35,712 nt of DNA from Clostridia bacterium (GCA_017399065.1 JAFQEL010000044.1:1-35712), one strand, 5' to 3'. Numbered from the stretch's first letter, positions 24,395-33,267 are shown. Notes: a model not told the origin generated them from the letters alone. Numbers and translations: made by a program.

Positions 24395-25342
24395 ATGAAA
24401 CACATTCTTTTATCAAAAGACAAAAAGCAGTATGTTGCGAATCTTCATTGTCATACAACGCTTTCCGACGGCAGACGCACTCCCGAAGAAATACGCGACG
24501 CATACAAAGCACAAGGCTACAGTGTGGTTGCCTTCTCTGACCATGACAATTATTTTGATCACAGTGATTTCTGTACAGATGATTTTGTTGCGATAAATTC
24601 ATTCGAGGCGGATATCAGCGATAATGTTGTAAAAAGCGGTCAGTTCCGCCGTTGCTATCACCTTAATGCTTTCAATATAAAAGGTGAAAAATACGTTGAC
24701 CTGCCTCCTACTCCTGATTACAGAGATAAAGCGGCAATAAACGAATATATCGCAAAGCTAAAAGAACTCGGATTTATCGTGATGTACAATCACCCGTACT
24801 GGTCAATGCAGGTGCGTGAAGATTATATAGACCTTGAGGGCTGCGATATCATTGAGGTTTACAATAACTCTGTTTTCATCGAAGGCGGTGACAGCGGTCA
24901 GGAGAGAGTGTATGACGAGATGCTGCGTGCAGGCAAGAAAATGTACTGTACTATGGCAGACGATAACCACAACGAATTTCCGTTTGGTGATGTGCGGTGC
25001 GACAGCTTTGGCGGTAAAACGGTTTTTGTTACCGATTCACTCAGCTACGAAAGCATTATGACCGCTATGCAAAACGGCGACTTTTACTGTACAACAAGAC
25101 CTGAAATATATGAGCTTACTCTTGAGGACGGCAAGGTGCATATTGAGTGCTCTGATGCCGCAAGAATAGCTCTTTCAACCGCAGGCAGACGTACAAAATG
25201 CATTCACGCTGAACCGGGCAGCAGTGTAACACAAGCTGATTTTACGCTTGAGGATGAGGATGTTTATTTCCGAATCGAAGTGCTCGGTCTTGACGGTAAG
25301 CGCGCTGATACAAACGCATATTTTATTGCAGACTATGAATAA
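24395..25342 (+). CDS. PHP-domain phosphoesterase
   Basis: A 315-residue protein. The PHP metal-binding motifs are clear: LHCHTTLSDGRRTPEE near the N-terminus, VVAFSDHDNY, the FEADIS glutamate, MYNHPYW and the late ADDNHNE segment. PHP proteins are metal-dependent phosphoesterases acting on nucleotides or small phosphates; this stand-alone form resembles YciV/TrpH-like 5'-3' exonuclease relatives, but the substrate is not predictable. The C-terminal 80 residues form a beta-rich extension. It is the first gene of a four-gene operon with trmB, thiN and a HAD hydrolase; intergenic gaps are 15 and 25 bp, then an overlap. Confidence 0.85.
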   Translation: MKHILLSKDKKQYVANLHCHTTLSDGRRTPEEIRDAYKAQGYSVVAFSDHDNYFDHSDFCTDDFVAINSFEADISDNVVKSGQFRRCYHLNAFNIKGEKYVDLPPTPDYRDKAAINEYIAKLKELGFIVMYNHPYWSMQVREDYIDLEGCDIIEVYNNSVFIEGGDSGQERVYDEMLRAGKKMYCTMADDNHNEFPFGDVRCDSFGGKTVFVTDSLSYESIMTAMQNGDFYCTTRPEIYELTLEDGKVHIECSDAARIALSTAGRRTKCIHAEPGSSVTQADFTLEDEDVYFRIEVLGLDGKRADTNAYFIADYE

Positions 25343-25357
25343 GGACGGCAAACAGCT

Positions 25358-26026
25358 ATGAGAATGAGAAAGAAAAAATACCTTGAGGAGCGTCTTGCGG
25401 AGTGCGACAATATAATCAAGCTTTTCAGCGATGACCGCAATTTCCTCACGGCGATAGAAAAGAAAGAATACATTGACTTTGAAGAGCTTTTCGGTAACAG
25501 CAACCCTGTTGTGCTCGAGGTCGGTTGCGGCAAGGGTAAGTTTGCCTGTGAGCTTGCAAAGCAGAATCCCGATATCAATATACTTGCAATGGAAAAGGTT
25601 GCAAACGTAATTGTTGCCGCAAGCGAAAACGCAAAGCGTGAAGGGCTGACGAATGTAATATTCCTTCACGGCGGTGCAGAGTATCTTGAGAAATTCATAA
25701 AGCCCGAATCAATTGAGCGTATTTATCTCAACTTCTCCTGCCCGTATCCCAAGAAATCTTACGCTAACCACAGACTGACAAACGCACGCTTTCTCAAAAG
25801 CTACGAGGTAATCCTCAAAAAGGGTGCGGAGATTCACCAGAAAACCGATAATATGCACTTTTTTGAGTATTCTATTGAGCAGTTTACCGGCTGCGGCTTC
25901 AGCCTTAAGAACGTTTCTCTCGATCTGCATAACAGCGATTTTGAGGGCAACATAGAAACCGAATACGAGCACAGATTTGCTTCGCAGGGTATGCCGATTT
26001 ACAGACTTGAAGCATATTTAAAATAA
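25358..26026 (+). CDS. trmB: tRNA (guanine-N7)-methyltransferase
   Basis: A 222-residue SAM-dependent methyltransferase that makes m7G46 in tRNA. The SAM site is LEVGCGKGKF (residues 53-62), with E79 in place of the usual second acidic residue, and the C-terminal TEYEHRF...GMPIYRLEA is the family ending. The central motif usually written as FSDPWPKK is here FSCPYPKKSYANHRLT: the highly conserved aspartate is replaced by C128, while Pro, Lys-Lys and the RLT end are kept. Length is normal and the frame is intact, so a lineage variant is more likely than decay. In the operon with PHP, thiN and HAD genes. Confidence 0.92.
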   Translation: MRMRKKKYLEERLAECDNIIKLFSDDRNFLTAIEKKEYIDFEELFGNSNPVVLEVGCGKGKFACELAKQNPDINILAMEKVANVIVAASENAKREGLTNVIFLHGGAEYLEKFIKPESIERIYLNFSCPYPKKSYANHRLTNARFLKSYEVILKKGAEIHQKTDNMHFFEYSIEQFTGCGFSLKNVSLDLHNSDFEGNIETEYEHRFASQGMPIYRLEAYLK

Positions 26027-26051
26027 AACTTATGAAAGGCGGCAACAAAAA

Positions 26052-26696
26052 TTGAAAAAATGTTATATTGTCGGTGGCGGCGATTTTTTTGCGGATTTAT
26101 TCAAGCCCGACGAAGATGCTTCGATAATTGCCGCTGATGCAGGGTATAAAGTGCTTGCCGATATCGGAGTAACACCTGACATAGTTGTGGGTGATTTTGA
26201 TTCTCTGGGTTATACTCCCGAGCATCCTGTGACCGAGGTGCATTCTCCTGTTAAGGACGATACGGATATGATGCTCGCAGTTGAAAAAGGTATTGAGTGC
26301 GGTTGCGACGAGTTTTATATTTTCGGTGCAACGGGCGGCAGAATTGCTCATACCTTCGGCAATCTGCAGGTGCTCAGCTTTATTGCTGAAAAAGGCTTTT
26401 CGGGCTATGTTTTTGACACAGATACTGTAATTACAGTTATAAACGGCGGTACGCTTGCTTTTGATGAAAATGCTAACGGATATATTTCGCTGTTGCCATT
26501 CGGTTGCGATAAGGCTGCCGTAACACTTGAAGGCTTTAAATATGAAGTTGACAGCTGCGATTTACCGTTTAGCAGACCTCTTGGTATCAGCAACGAGTTT
26601 ACGGGTAAAACAGCCAGACTTACGGTACACAGCGGCACCGTCATTGCCGTGTGGGAAAATACAGCGGTTATGCCCAAAAGGGAGGCATCTGAATGA
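26052..26696 (+). CDS. thiN: thiamine pyrophosphokinase
   Basis: A 214-residue enzyme that converts thiamine to thiamine diphosphate with ATP. A TTG start is read at 26052 behind GAAAGGCGG. The motifs fit the family: VGGGDF, AADAGYKVL, VVGDFDSLG (metal and diphosphate binding), KDDTDMMLAVE and FGATGGRIAHTFGNLQ. The C-terminal beta domain carries CDLPFSRPLGISNEF, the thiamine-binding segment (usually G.SNE). No TPP riboswitch precedes it. Its stop overlaps the start of the HAD gene (ATGA). Confidence 0.92.
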   Translation: MKKCYIVGGGDFFADLFKPDEDASIIAADAGYKVLADIGVTPDIVVGDFDSLGYTPEHPVTEVHSPVKDDTDMMLAVEKGIECGCDEFYIFGATGGRIAHTFGNLQVLSFIAEKGFSGYVFDTDTVITVINGGTLAFDENANGYISLLPFGCDKAAVTLEGFKYEVDSCDLPFSRPLGISNEFTGKTARLTVHSGTVIAVWENTAVMPKREASE

Positions 26697-27343
26697 AAAT
26701 AAGCGGTGCGATTTTTGACCTGGACGGCACGCTCATAGATTCTATGGTGATATGGGATGATATAGCGTATAATTTTCTTGTTTCGCAAGGCGTTACACCA
26801 AAACCCGACCTCAGGGAAAGGGTTGCGACTATGTATCTGAACGAATCTGCAAAGTATCTTGTTGATGAATATTCACTTGACTGTACACCGCAGGATTTTA
26901 AAGATTATACCGAAAGAATAATTGAAGATTTTTATGTACGCACAGTGCCGCCTAAGCGTGACGCTGTTGAATTTCTGCAAAAGCTTAAGGACAACGGAGT
27001 TAAGATGTGTATAGCAACAGCAACTGAGAGAAAGCTTGCTGTGCCTGCACTTGAGCATAACGGTATGCTCGGTTTTTTCGATGCGATTTTCTCTTGCGCT
27101 GAGATAGGCTTAAGCAAACAAAGCCCCGAAATATTTGACAGGGCACTTGAATTTCTCGGTACACCGAAGAATGAAACCTTTGTTTTTGAGGATTCTTATC
27201 ACGCGGTCGCAACAGCTGCGGGGGCGGGCTATAACGTGATTGCAATATCGGATAAATCGGCAAGTAAAGATGAAGCTGAAATCAAAAAGCTCAGCGTAAA
27301 ATTTATAGAAAATTACGCCGAGCTTGAAGAGCTTTTTGATTAA
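26693..27343 (+). CDS. HAD-family hydrolase (beta-phosphoglucomutase-like subgroup)
   Basis: A 216-residue HAD protein. Motif I is FDLDGTLIDS (nucleophile Asp), motif II lies in CIATATERK (Thr), motif III is the lysine in GLSKQSPEIF, and motif IV is FVFEDSYHA. The helical cap after motif I (WDDIAYNFLVSQG) gives subclass IA. It would dephosphorylate a small metabolite or, less likely, act as a mutase. The four-base overlap with thiN suggests coupling, and thiamine monophosphate or a related phosphate is a possible substrate, as an inference only. It ends 6 bp before the convergent glmS stop codon. Confidence 0.88.
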   Translation: MKISGAIFDLDGTLIDSMVIWDDIAYNFLVSQGVTPKPDLRERVATMYLNESAKYLVDEYSLDCTPQDFKDYTERIIEDFYVRTVPPKRDAVEFLQKLKDNGVKMCIATATERKLAVPALEHNGMLGFFDAIFSCAEIGLSKQSPEIFDRALEFLGTPKNETFVFEDSYHAVATAAGAGYNVIAISDKSASKDEAEIKKLSVKFIENYAELEELFD

Positions 27344-27349
27344 ATTTTT

Positions 27350-29137
27350 CTACTCTACAGTGACCGATTTTGCAAGATTTCTCGGTTTGTCGATGTCACA
27401 GCCTCTGAGCCTTGCGACGTGATAGCTGAGCAGCTGCAGGGGAATAATCTGCGTGCTTATACTCATCATCGGGTGAGGTGCATCGACAGTAAATATACAG
27501 GTATCTGCTTTGATTTCGTGCGTACAGGTGACGGCGAAAACCTCGGCACCTCTTGCTTTTACTTCGTCAATATTGCTCTGCATTTTTGCGTTGAGTCCGT
27601 TTGGTGCACAGATTGCAATAACCTTCGTGCCCGGCTCTATGAGCGAGATTGTACCGTGCTTCATTTCACCTGCCGCATAGGCTTCGGAATGAATATAGCT
27701 GATTTCTTTGAGTTTTAATGAAGCTTCAGCCGCTGCAGCATAGCCGATACCTCTGCCGATAAAATAGGCGTGCTCGGTATTGGTGAATTCGGCGGCGATT
27801 TCTCTGATTTGTTCCTCGCATCCTAACGCATTTTTAATACTTATATGCAGCTTTCCGAGCCCTTCTTTGAGGTCGGTGAGCTGCTTTTTTTCTGCTGTCT
27901 GCCACTTTTCGGCAAAGAAAACAGCAAGCATATAAAGTGCCGCAAGCTGAGCAGAATAGGCCTTTGTGGTCGCAACGGCAATCTCTGTGCCTGCCCCGGT
28001 ATATATCACGCTGTCGCTTTCGGTTGCGATACTGCTTTCGGGCACATTGACAATGCCTATTGTCGGCGCACCACGCTTTTTTGCTTCACGGAGTGCGGCA
28101 AGGCTGTCGGCTGTTTCACCGCTCTGGCTGATTATTATTACGGGTGTTGATGAGTTAACAAGAGGGGAGCAGTAGCGGAATTCCGATGCAACCTCGACCG
28201 ACACCGGGATACCGAGCAGCTGCTCAAAACACAGCCTGCCTGCAAGACCTGCGTGATATGCCGAGCCGCAAGCGATAATATAAATCCGCTCGGGTTTGTT
28301 GATTTCAACAGGGAGACTGAGTATACCGTTTTGCAGGTAGCTGTCAACCGTACGCTTTACTGCTTCGGGCTGCTCGTATATTTCCTTATGCATATAGTGC
28401 TCAAATTCGCCTTTTTCCGTATGAGTGTAGCCGACGGAGAATTCAGCCTGCTCTTTGTCGATTTTGTTGAGATTAAAATCGTAAAACTCGGCACAGTCTT
28501 TTTTTATGACGGCAATCTCACCGTCGGCCATTCTGTAAAGTGTATTGGCTTTACTGCTGATTGCGGATATATCCGAGGCAATACTTGCTTCTTCACCGAT
28601 TCCGATAAGCAGGGGGCTTGCCTTACGCACACAAAAGATAGTGTCGGGCTCATCCTCGCATAGAAGAGCCATAGCAAACGAGCCCTCGAGAAGCTTTACA
28701 GTTTGTGCTATAGCTTCAAGGCAGTTGCCGCTGTAATGTCTGTTGATCAGATGTACTGCTGTTTCGGTATCTGTTTCACTTTTGAAATCGCAGAGCTTGA
28801 GATATTTCTCTTTCAGCTCCTTGTGGTTTTCGATTATTCCGTTGTGAACGAGAGTGAATTTGCCGCTTTTATGCGGATGGGCATTCTCGTCTGTAGGTGA
28901 ACCGTGTGTTGCCCAACGTGTATGGCCTATACCGACAGATCCGCCCATATCGTCACGCTTTTTAATTGCTGATGACAGTACAGCGATCCTGCCTTTTTTC
29001 TTTTCCTGAGTTATTTGACCGTTGTTTATTACTGCAATTCCTGCCGAATCGTAGCCTCTGTATTCAAGCCTTTTAAGTCCGTCGATAAGAAACGGTACAG
29101 CACTTGAAACTCCGTTGTATCCTATAATTCCGCACAT
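27350..29137 (-). CDS. glmS: glutamine--fructose-6-phosphate aminotransferase
   Basis: A 595-residue enzyme that makes glucosamine-6-phosphate for peptidoglycan. The start at 29137 gives MCGIIGY, where Cys becomes the N-terminal nucleophile after Met removal; CAGAGGTGATT is the ribosome site. The longer frame from 29167 would block this and is rejected. The glutaminase domain (1 to about 230) has HTRWATHG and NGIIENH; two SIS domains follow (ACGSAYHAG, SQSGETADS, GRGIGYAAA) and the C-terminus is DKPRNLAKSVTVE, which is the conserved active-site end. Length is close to the usual 600-610. No glmS ribozyme is apparent in the 5' region. Confidence 0.97.
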   Translation of the reverse strand: MCGIIGYNGVSSAVPFLIDGLKRLEYRGYDSAGIAVINNGQITQEKKKGRIAVLSSAIKKRDDMGGSVGIGHTRWATHGSPTDENAHPHKSGKFTLVHNGIIENHKELKEKYLKLCDFKSETDTETAVHLINRHYSGNCLEAIAQTVKLLEGSFAMALLCEDEPDTIFCVRKASPLLIGIGEEASIASDISAISSKANTLYRMADGEIAVIKKDCAEFYDFNLNKIDKEQAEFSVGYTHTEKGEFEHYMHKEIYEQPEAVKRTVDSYLQNGILSLPVEINKPERIYIIACGSAYHAGLAGRLCFEQLLGIPVSVEVASEFRYCSPLVNSSTPVIIISQSGETADSLAALREAKKRGAPTIGIVNVPESSIATESDSVIYTGAGTEIAVATTKAYSAQLAALYMLAVFFAEKWQTAEKKQLTDLKEGLGKLHISIKNALGCEEQIREIAAEFTNTEHAYFIGRGIGYAAAAEASLKLKEISYIHSEAYAAGEMKHGTISLIEPGTKVIAICAPNGLNAKMQSNIDEVKARGAEVFAVTCTHEIKADTCIFTVDAPHPMMSISTQIIPLQLLSYHVARLRGCDIDKPRNLAKSVTVE

Positions 29138-29266
29138 AATAAAATCACCTCTGGTAATAGTATGCACAGGGTGAGCAAAACAATAATCAATATTTGTTAA
29201 TCGGCGGCTTATATTTTTTGCACTGTTTGCATATACTGGAATATTCTACAGAAACGGTGGTTGGTT

Positions 29267-30139
29267 ATGCAAAAGAGTAATGAAGGCTTCGGATATGCTG
29301 CGCTTCGGAGAAAAATATATGAGCTTAAAGAGAGGTATCCGTTTGCAGGGTACTCGGTATGTGCGAGAAGCTGGAGCGGAAGAGCGCTTTTTACTCTTTC
29401 GCTCGGCAATACAAGGGATCCTGCGCTGTATATTGCGGGGATGAGAAGCGGAAGTGTTGCGGGTACTCAGGTGCTGCTGAGGCTGTTTGAGCGGCTTTGC
29501 GAATGTGTTGATACACGAAGTGAGCTCGCAGGAATAAAGCTTCACGACGTGCTGTGCGAAAAAGGCGTGATAATAATACCGTGCGTTAATCCCGACGGTA
29601 TGGAGATAGTTTTATCGGGTGCGGTTGCGGCAGGCAGCTATGCAGGGCTTGTTGAGCGGGTATGTGCCGACACATCGTTATGGCAGGCTAATGCAAGGGG
29701 AGTTGACCTTGAGCTCAATTTCTCTCATGGGTTTACTCAGACTAAAAGAATAGCGGAGGGCTGCGGCTATACTGCACCCGGAGCTCATTTTTATGCAGGC
29801 AAAGTGCCCGAAAGTGAGCCTGAGACAAGAGCACTTGTAAGACTGTGCAGGTCACGCGACGTAAGACACTCTGTAATATTGAGGCAAGGTACGGATTCGC
29901 TGTACACTCCGAAGGCGGTATGCGGTGCTGAAAGGGTTGAGATGATGTGCAGAATTTTAGAACTTTCGAGCGGTATAGACAGACCTGATGATACGCCCGG
30001 AGCACTGCAGAAAAACAGCTTTGCAGAGTGGTTTGTAAGCAGCTTCCGTAAGCCGTCTTTTGTAATAGATTCAAATGATTCTTATGAGGAATTATATTTA
30101 AGAATTGAAGAAGCAACGGTGCTGTCAATGGTGATGTAA
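29267..30139 (+). CDS. M14 carboxypeptidase homologue lacking zinc ligands
   Basis: A 290-residue protein. The ATG at 29267 follows GGTGG at 29256-29260; TTG 29261 is also possible. The M14 scaffold is clear: SWSGRALFTLSLG, the AGM turn, PCVNPDGMEIV (residues 105-115), WQANARGVDLELNF (139-152) and SEPETRALVRL (183-193). But the zinc site HxxE is R60-S-G-S63 (AGMRSGSVAG), and the third ligand His is R206 (VILRQGTDSLY). The catalytic Glu region reads FVIDSND. All visible metal ligands are therefore gone. It has no signal peptide. It is probably a pseudoenzyme that binds rather than cuts a peptide. Confidence 0.8.
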   Translation: MQKSNEGFGYAALRRKIYELKERYPFAGYSVCARSWSGRALFTLSLGNTRDPALYIAGMRSGSVAGTQVLLRLFERLCECVDTRSELAGIKLHDVLCEKGVIIIPCVNPDGMEIVLSGAVAAGSYAGLVERVCADTSLWQANARGVDLELNFSHGFTQTKRIAEGCGYTAPGAHFYAGKVPESEPETRALVRLCRSRDVRHSVILRQGTDSLYTPKAVCGAERVEMMCRILELSSGIDRPDDTPGALQKNSFAEWFVSSFRKPSFVIDSNDSYEELYLRIEEATVLSMVM

Positions 30140-30313
30140 GCTGTTGTGCAAAATGTCAACAACTTTTAAAAGCAAGGGTGATTTTGCATAAATTACAATG
30201 GGTTGTTTTTGTTTGATATGCTGAAAAAAATGAGAGGTCAGGTAACAATAAGGTAAAATAATTCGTTAAAATTAACAAACTTTTACTTTTTAGGATTTAA
30301 TTGTATGAATCGA

Positions 30314-30342
30314 TTGATTTTATCGTCATTACTTGTTATAAT
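30314..30342 (+). promoter_or_regulatory. strong promoter of the acidic secreted protein
   Basis: TTGATT and a perfect TATAAT separated by 17 bases. The leader to the ATG at 30410 is about 60 bases and contains a hairpin at 30357-30377. Confidence 0.8.
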
Positions 30343-30356
30343 TATCTTGCTTAATA

Positions 30357-30377
30357 AAAGGGGCAATTGTCCCCTTT
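30357..30377 (+). other. leader hairpin
   Basis: A 7-bp GC-rich stem AAAGGGG with CCCCTTT and a CAATTGT loop, between promoter and ribosome site. It has no T run, so it is more likely an mRNA-stabilising 5' stem than a terminator. Confidence 0.6.
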
Positions 30378-30409
30378 AGTTGTTGGAATACGAAAGGAGA
30401 AAATCCACC

Positions 30410-32002
30410 ATGAAAATCATTTCATTGATCCTGGCATTCATCATGTCGCTGTTCGGCTTTACTCCCGCTTTCCAGCCTGTTGATGCTTACACACAGGCAG
30501 AGTGGTATGCTCTTGTAGCAGATGAGTTCAACCTTACTTACGACCTTGAGGATGACAACAATTATGACATCGCAGAGGATGACGAATATTTCGAAGTTAT
30601 CCAGGCTTGCCATGATTGGAACGTAATCGTAGGCGAGTACGACGCAGATGCTGACGCAACTAACTTTGTTGTTGCTAAGTCACTCGCTGCTGCCGCAGGC
30701 CTTGAAGGTATCAAGGATGCTGATGATGACGCAGCTTTCGACGTAGCTGTCGATGCAGGTATCGTTACGGTTTCCTTCAATTTCTTCGGCAAGGTTAAGG
30801 AAGCAGCTATCGCAAAGGTAGACGCAAACGCAGCTCTCAAGGCTGCAGGTCTTGCTTACCTCAACTCTCTTACTGATGTTGACAATGAGGGCAGCATCAC
30901 TACAGACGAAGGCGAAGAGCTCGGTCTCGAGAGCCTTGCTCTTGTTGAGAACGCTGCAGGTCTCACTCTTCAGACAGCTGACGGCGACGTTATCGACGAA
31001 GAAGAGATCGCTTACCTCGACTACGAGGGTCACGTAAATCCCTTTGAGCAGCCCGAAACTGCAGGCATCAACCAGCAGTCAATCCTTGAGAAGATCGATA
31101 TCAGCTTCTCAATCGGTGATCTCGACGTTTCTGCTGCTGTTAAGGACGGCGGCTTCGACGTTTCAGTCGGCGGCCCCATCAACGGCGTATACGTTGAGAA
31201 GGCATACGAAGTTCGTAACTTCGACCTCTACACAAAGTTCGAAGGCAGACTTGACGAAAACGAAGTAACAAAGTCATACATCTACCTTGATTATGACCTT
31301 AAGGATTCAACAGAAATCACAGGCTCCTACGACTGGTCTCTCGACGAGATCGAGACTCCCGAAGGAACAAATGACGTTGACTTCTTCACACGCGTTACTG
31401 AGAATATGGAGTTTGTTAAGGGCTCAGACAGCGAAATCGAAGTTTTCTCTGTTGACGTAGCTATCCCCAACTGCCCTGCAATCACAATCGGTATCACAGC
31501 AAAGCTTGTTATCTCCTTCGACGGCAGAGTTGAGCTTGTTGTTACATCCAGAGAGCATAAGGGTGTAGAAATCATCGACAATAAGGTAAGACTTATCAGC
31601 GATTCTGAAGCTGGTGATTCCTCACTTGAGATGGAAGCACGCGTTGAGGTCGTTCTCGGTCTCTATGTTGATATCTCAATCGTAAGCATCGTACTTGTTG
31701 ATGCAGGTATCGAAGTTGGTATCGGTGTTCACGTTACTGTTTACATGACAGGCGGTGCCGATAATTATCACCTTGATATTCCTTATGACTTCCTCTTCGA
31801 TATGAACTTCACAGTTCCCAATGCAGAGAATATGACATTCAGTGCAAACATTAAGGTTTACGGTATTGTAACTATCTCCGTTGGTGAGAATTCCGATATC
31901 CTCGAGCCTCTCGGCCTTTGCAAGACATGGAGCATCTGCAACGAAGGCAATGCAACGTTCATTGATGAAACATTCGAGCTTAAAGCTCCCGATGCTGCAT
32001 AA
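30410..32002 (+). CDS. acidic secreted protein, probably highly expressed
   Basis: A 530-residue protein. The ATG at 30410 follows CGAAAGGAGAAAATCCACC; the longer frame from 30380 covers the ribosome site. A signal peptide (residues 1 to about 26) is followed by a very Asp/Glu-rich mature protein. The first 150 residues contain alternating helical repeats (AEWYALVADEFNLT, FVVAKSLAAAAGLEG) that resemble SLH-type modules loosely. The rest (about 220-530) is beta-rich (FDVSVGGPINGVYVEKAYEV). Codon use is extremely biased to preferred codons (AAG, AAC, ATC, GTT, GCT), and promoter and terminator are strong, which suggests an abundant extracellular or surface protein. Function unknown. Confidence 0.75.
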   Translation: MKIISLILAFIMSLFGFTPAFQPVDAYTQAEWYALVADEFNLTYDLEDDNNYDIAEDDEYFEVIQACHDWNVIVGEYDADADATNFVVAKSLAAAAGLEGIKDADDDAAFDVAVDAGIVTVSFNFFGKVKEAAIAKVDANAALKAAGLAYLNSLTDVDNEGSITTDEGEELGLESLALVENAAGLTLQTADGDVIDEEEIAYLDYEGHVNPFEQPETAGINQQSILEKIDISFSIGDLDVSAAVKDGGFDVSVGGPINGVYVEKAYEVRNFDLYTKFEGRLDENEVTKSYIYLDYDLKDSTEITGSYDWSLDEIETPEGTNDVDFFTRVTENMEFVKGSDSEIEVFSVDVAIPNCPAITIGITAKLVISFDGRVELVVTSREHKGVEIIDNKVRLISDSEAGDSSLEMEARVEVVLGLYVDISIVSIVLVDAGIEVGIGVHVTVYMTGGADNYHLDIPYDFLFDMNFTVPNAENMTFSANIKVYGIVTISVGENSDILEPLGLCKTWSICNEGNATFIDETFELKAPDAA

Positions 32003-32019
32003 GTAAGAAAAATAAACGA

Positions 32020-32051
32020 GCCTCTCAGGTGTTATGCCTGAGAGGCTTTTT
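32020..32051 (+). terminator. rho-independent terminator
   Basis: A perfect 10-bp stem (GCCTCTCAGG with CCTGAGAGGC), seven-base loop and TTTTT tail, 17 bp after the stop codon. Confidence 0.95.
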
Positions 32052-32159
32052 AGTGCTATGTGAAGCGGATATATGTATCTGATAATGATAATATATAGTT
32101 AACATCAAAAGAAAAACTTAAGTGGTTGATTCGCAAATCGTTATTATGTAATAAAATAA

Positions 32160-32203
32160 TGCCCCGGGTATCACGGTTAGGTGTGATATCCGGGGCATTT
32201 TTA
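32160..32203. terminator. bidirectional terminator between convergent genes
   Basis: A 15-bp stem (TGCCCCGGGTATCAC with GTGATATCCGGGGCA, one G-U pair) with TTTTT on the plus side and a TTATTTTATTA tail on the minus side. It serves the convergent lipoprotein gene and backs up the plus-strand terminator. Confidence 0.85.
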
Positions 32204-32211
32204 CATTGTTA

Positions 32212-33093
32212 TCAGAATCCGCCGCCGACGGTTACGTTGAATGCAACCGAGCCGTATCCGCTTTTTATTGTAAGCTCAATGGGAAGTCTGAGGTTTTTGA
32301 TGTAGAGGTTTTTAAGGTTAACTATTACGTCGTAGCTCCACGTGCCTTTTTCAATTTTACCCGTGGTGTTGTTGATTCTTACCTTGAGAACGGGATTTGC
32401 ATAGCGGATTGTTAAATCGGAGTTTTCAAAGTCAATGTAGAACATCGGGAGCTTTTCAGCAACGACCGAGATATCACCGACTACCGAGATTGCGTGACCT
32501 ACGGTGCCTTCTTTTTCCTGACCGTGAATTCCGTCAACCTGCTCAAACATTGTCATTTCAATTACGGTGTAGTTGCCGTTCTTGTACGCTTTGGCTGTTT
32601 TAACGTCTGAGGGTGAGAGCTTTTCGTAGCCACCCGTTATTCCGTCAAATTCGGTCGAGTTGTCTTTGAGCGTTGATTTGAAGAGGGGAGTTACCATTTC
32701 AACAAATGTTGCAAGCAAGCCGTCGCCTTCGTTAACTACAAGCTCTTTCATTATCATTGTCTTCTGTGATTTTACAGACGCTGATTTTTTTGCCGCCTGT
32801 TTGTAAAACTCAATAATTTCTTCCTCTGACCACTCGGCAGGATTTGCAGAAGGTGCTGAGGTTTCTTCAGCCGAAGTAGTTTCGTCGGGAGCTACCGTGA
32901 CCGTTTCACCCTCGGTATTGGTTACCGTTTCGTCAGGCACATCGGTAAACTCAACCTCAGCAGATGTCGGAGTATCGACGAGAATTTCTTCTTCGGTCGT
33001 GGTTTCGGATTCAACAGGCTTGTCTGAACCGCCGCACGCTGCAAGTGAGAGTACAAGGCTCAGTGCAGTAAGCAGTGATATGAACTTTTTCAT
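32212..33093 (-). CDS. lipoprotein of unknown function
   Basis: A 293-residue lipoprotein. The start at 33093 has AAGGAGAAAGAA before it; upstream in-frame codons lie in the promoter region. The signal sequence ends in LSLAAC (Cys at residue 20), then a Thr/Glu/Pro-rich spacer of about 70 residues (ETTTEEEILVDTPTSAEVEF). The folded part (about 85-293) begins SEEEIIEFYKQAAKKSASVK and is beta-rich at the end. It would be anchored outside the membrane with a flexible stalk. The folded part recalls DUF-type lipoproteins of Clostridia, but no family can be named. Single gene with its own promoter and terminator. Confidence 0.78.
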   Translation of the reverse strand: MKKFISLLTALSLVLSLAACGGSDKPVESETTTEEEILVDTPTSAEVEFTDVPDETVTNTEGETVTVAPDETTSAEETSAPSANPAEWSEEEIIEFYKQAAKKSASVKSQKTMIMKELVVNEGDGLLATFVEMVTPLFKSTLKDNSTEFDGITGGYEKLSPSDVKTAKAYKNGNYTVIEMTMFEQVDGIHGQEKEGTVGHAISVVGDISVVAEKLPMFYIDFENSDLTIRYANPVLKVRINNTTGKIEKGTWSYDVIVNLKNLYIKNLRLPIELTIKSGYGSVAFNVTVGGGF

Positions 33094-33127
33094 TTCTTTC
33101 TCCTTCATTTCTTTAAAAGTATATATT

Positions 33128-33156
33128 ATTTTATACCAAAAAATAAAAACTGTCAA
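33128..33156 (-). promoter_or_regulatory. promoter of the lipoprotein gene
   Basis: On the minus strand a perfect TTGACA and TAAAAT separated by 17 bases, 35 bases before the start codon. Confidence 0.75.
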
Positions 33157-33176
33157 TTGAATTAAGGTAAACTTTG

Positions 33177-33196
33177 AATTGTTGCAAGTAACAATT
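33177..33196. promoter_or_regulatory. possible operator palindrome
   Basis: AATTGTT and AACAATT separated by six bases (GCAAGT), 20 bp upstream of the lipoprotein -35 box. The position fits an activator or repressor site, but such AT-rich palindromes also arise by chance. Confidence 0.3.
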
Positions 33197-33267
33197 TAAG
33201 TTAATTTCGAAGAACAATTCTTTGAAAGAAAAAAGCATAGATTTAAGCTGAAACGGTACGATTCGTG

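Noticed and set aside
26027-26051. TPP riboswitch before thiN
   Set aside because: The gap to trmB is only 25 bp and no THI-box sequence is present; the gene is inside an operon.
29138-29266. glmS ribozyme or clear promoters in the glmS/M14 divergent gap
   Set aside because: The 129-bp gap is too short for a ribozyme plus promoter, and only weak -10-like boxes (for example TATACT at 29232) are seen.
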